Shown: one piece after another, positions 63,594-64,000 of the stretch
Numbering within the stretch: position 1 is the first letter of the stretch
Layout of the letters: each line of letters starts with the position of its first letter
Origin: Actinobacteria bacterium OK074
GTDB lineage: Bacteria; Actinomycetota; Actinomycetes; Streptomycetales; Streptomycetaceae
DNA: 64,000 nt
Reading direction: 5' to 3'
Assembly: GCA_001298575.1 (NCBI GenBank)
Contig: LJCV01000188.1
Span: 173,297 to 237,296, forward strand
Program-made: the position numbers and the translations under genes
Notes under the pieces: generated by a model
Seen by the model: the letters and a program-made list of their open reading frames with translations, nothing else
What the model was told of the DNA's origin: nothing
The model's database searches: none

Positions 63594-64000
63594 TGGGTGC
63601 GACGGGCGTGGACGTGCGGGGGACGACGGCGGGCACCCAGGTCCTTGAACGGCCGTGCGGGGACGGCGAGTCGGTGGCGGCAACCGCTGCCGCCACCGTC
63701 GCGGCGCCCCGCCGCCGGCCCGTCCTGCGCGCCGTGCGGACCCACTTCGGCACGGTCGCCGGGGCCGTCATCCTCGGAGTGCTGCTGTGGCGGCTGGGCA
63801 CCGGGGTCTTCCTGGACGGGGTACGCCGGGTCGACGGCCCGGTGCTGCTGGCCGGGCTCGGCATCGGCCTGCTCACCACCGTGCTGAGCGCCTGGCGCTG
63901 GGCCGAGGTGGCGCGCGGGCTCGGGCGCCCGCCGCCCCCGCGGGCCGCCCCGGCCCGCCACCCCCCCGCGCGCTTCCTCCCCCCCCCGCCCCCCCGCCGC
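63593..64000 (+). CDS. membrane protein, LPG-synthase/flippase-like (N-terminal part)
   Basis: An ATG overlapping the previous stop (TGATG) opens a frame with two hydrophobic segments (VAGAVILGVLLWRLG and VLLAGLGIGLLTTVLSAWRW) typical of the UPF0104/lysylphosphatidylglycerol-synthase membrane family. The gene runs off the window. From about 63950 the sequence turns into runs of C and the predicted residues become Pro/Arg only, so the end is probably miscalled. The GLLTTVLSAWRWAEVARGLG segment is the last reliable part. Confidence 0.65.
   Translation, partial: MGATGVDVRGTTAGTQVLERPCGDGESVAATAAATVAAPRRRPVLRAVRTHFGTVAGAVILGVLLWRLGTGVFLDGVRRVDGPVLLAGLGIGLLTTVLSAWRWAEVARGLGRPPPPRAAPARHPPARFLPPPPPRR

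Overview
The window is very GC-rich with strong third-position G/C bias, GTG/TTG starts, stop/start overlaps of the ATGA/GTGA type, many lipoprotein-anchored ABC transporters, and ROK/LacI/GntR regulators. Together these indicate a Streptomyces-like actinomycete. No rRNA, tRNA, CRISPR array, insertion sequence or phage gene was seen. The strand changes in blocks, and nearly all genes sit in tight operons devoted to uptake and breakdown of unusual substrates.

Region 1 (1-6217) is an oxidative catabolic cluster: a divergent partial Baeyer-Villiger monooxygenase, a carboxymuconolactone-decarboxylase-like protein, two short-chain dehydrogenases, and a complete class I P450 system (FAD ferredoxin reductase, 3Fe-4S ferredoxin, P450). 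Two promoters share a 17-bp block and carry a GACC-N4-GRTC operator exactly inside the 17-bp -35/-10 spacer. Its repressor lies outside the window. A strong hairpin terminator closes the cluster, followed by a Tat-exported lactonase-type beta-propeller protein (6588-7790).

Region 2 (7800-22845) is a GntR/FCD-controlled catabolic island. Its taurine/nitrate-type ABC transporter is split: the ATPase is first, the lipoprotein and permease last. Between them lie a CoxG-like protein, an HpcH/HpaI aldolase, a LigJ-like hydratase, a ThDP enzyme, three paralogues of the 4,5-dihydroxyphthalate decarboxylase family, a DUF3500 protein, an amidohydrolase, the GntR regulator and a carboxylesterase. This gene combination is the best candidate for an undescribed aromatic or dicarboxylate pathway.

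Region 3 (22865-33378, minus strand) is a LacI-controlled operon: a full oligopeptide-type ABC transporter, a close NylC (6-aminohexanoate-oligomer endohydrolase) relative, a C45-type self-processing amidase and a MOSC-flavoreductase-2Fe2S fusion. Two 18-bp palindromes with identical arms lie at the lacI 5' end and just downstream of a near-consensus promoter of the transporter operon, which suggests a transport-and-amide-hydrolysis regulon.

Region 4 (33498-42563) is carbohydrate catabolism: a sugar ABC importer without its own ATPase, two Gfo/Idh dehydrogenases, two xylose-isomerase-like epimerases and a ROK regulator.

Region 5 (42594-54054) is potassium homeostasis: a universal-stress protein, KdpD, a KimA-type K+ importer, a 27-residue membrane peptide, KdpFABC and KdpE. 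GGCGTCAA-like direct repeats, often 11 bp apart, precede kdpD, kimA and kdpF and are candidate KdpE boxes. A LuxR-type ATPase regulator and an MFS/HxlR efflux pair follow.

Region 6 (58950-64000) is a conserved-looking but functionally obscure cluster: CDP-alcohol phosphotransferase, BchC-like dehydrogenase, a 6-pyruvoyl/carboxy-tetrahydropterin-synthase-fold protein lacking most canonical catalytic residues, a GT4 glycosyltransferase, a methyltransferase and the start of a membrane protein. The last ~45 bases are C-rich homopolymer that look like sequence error.
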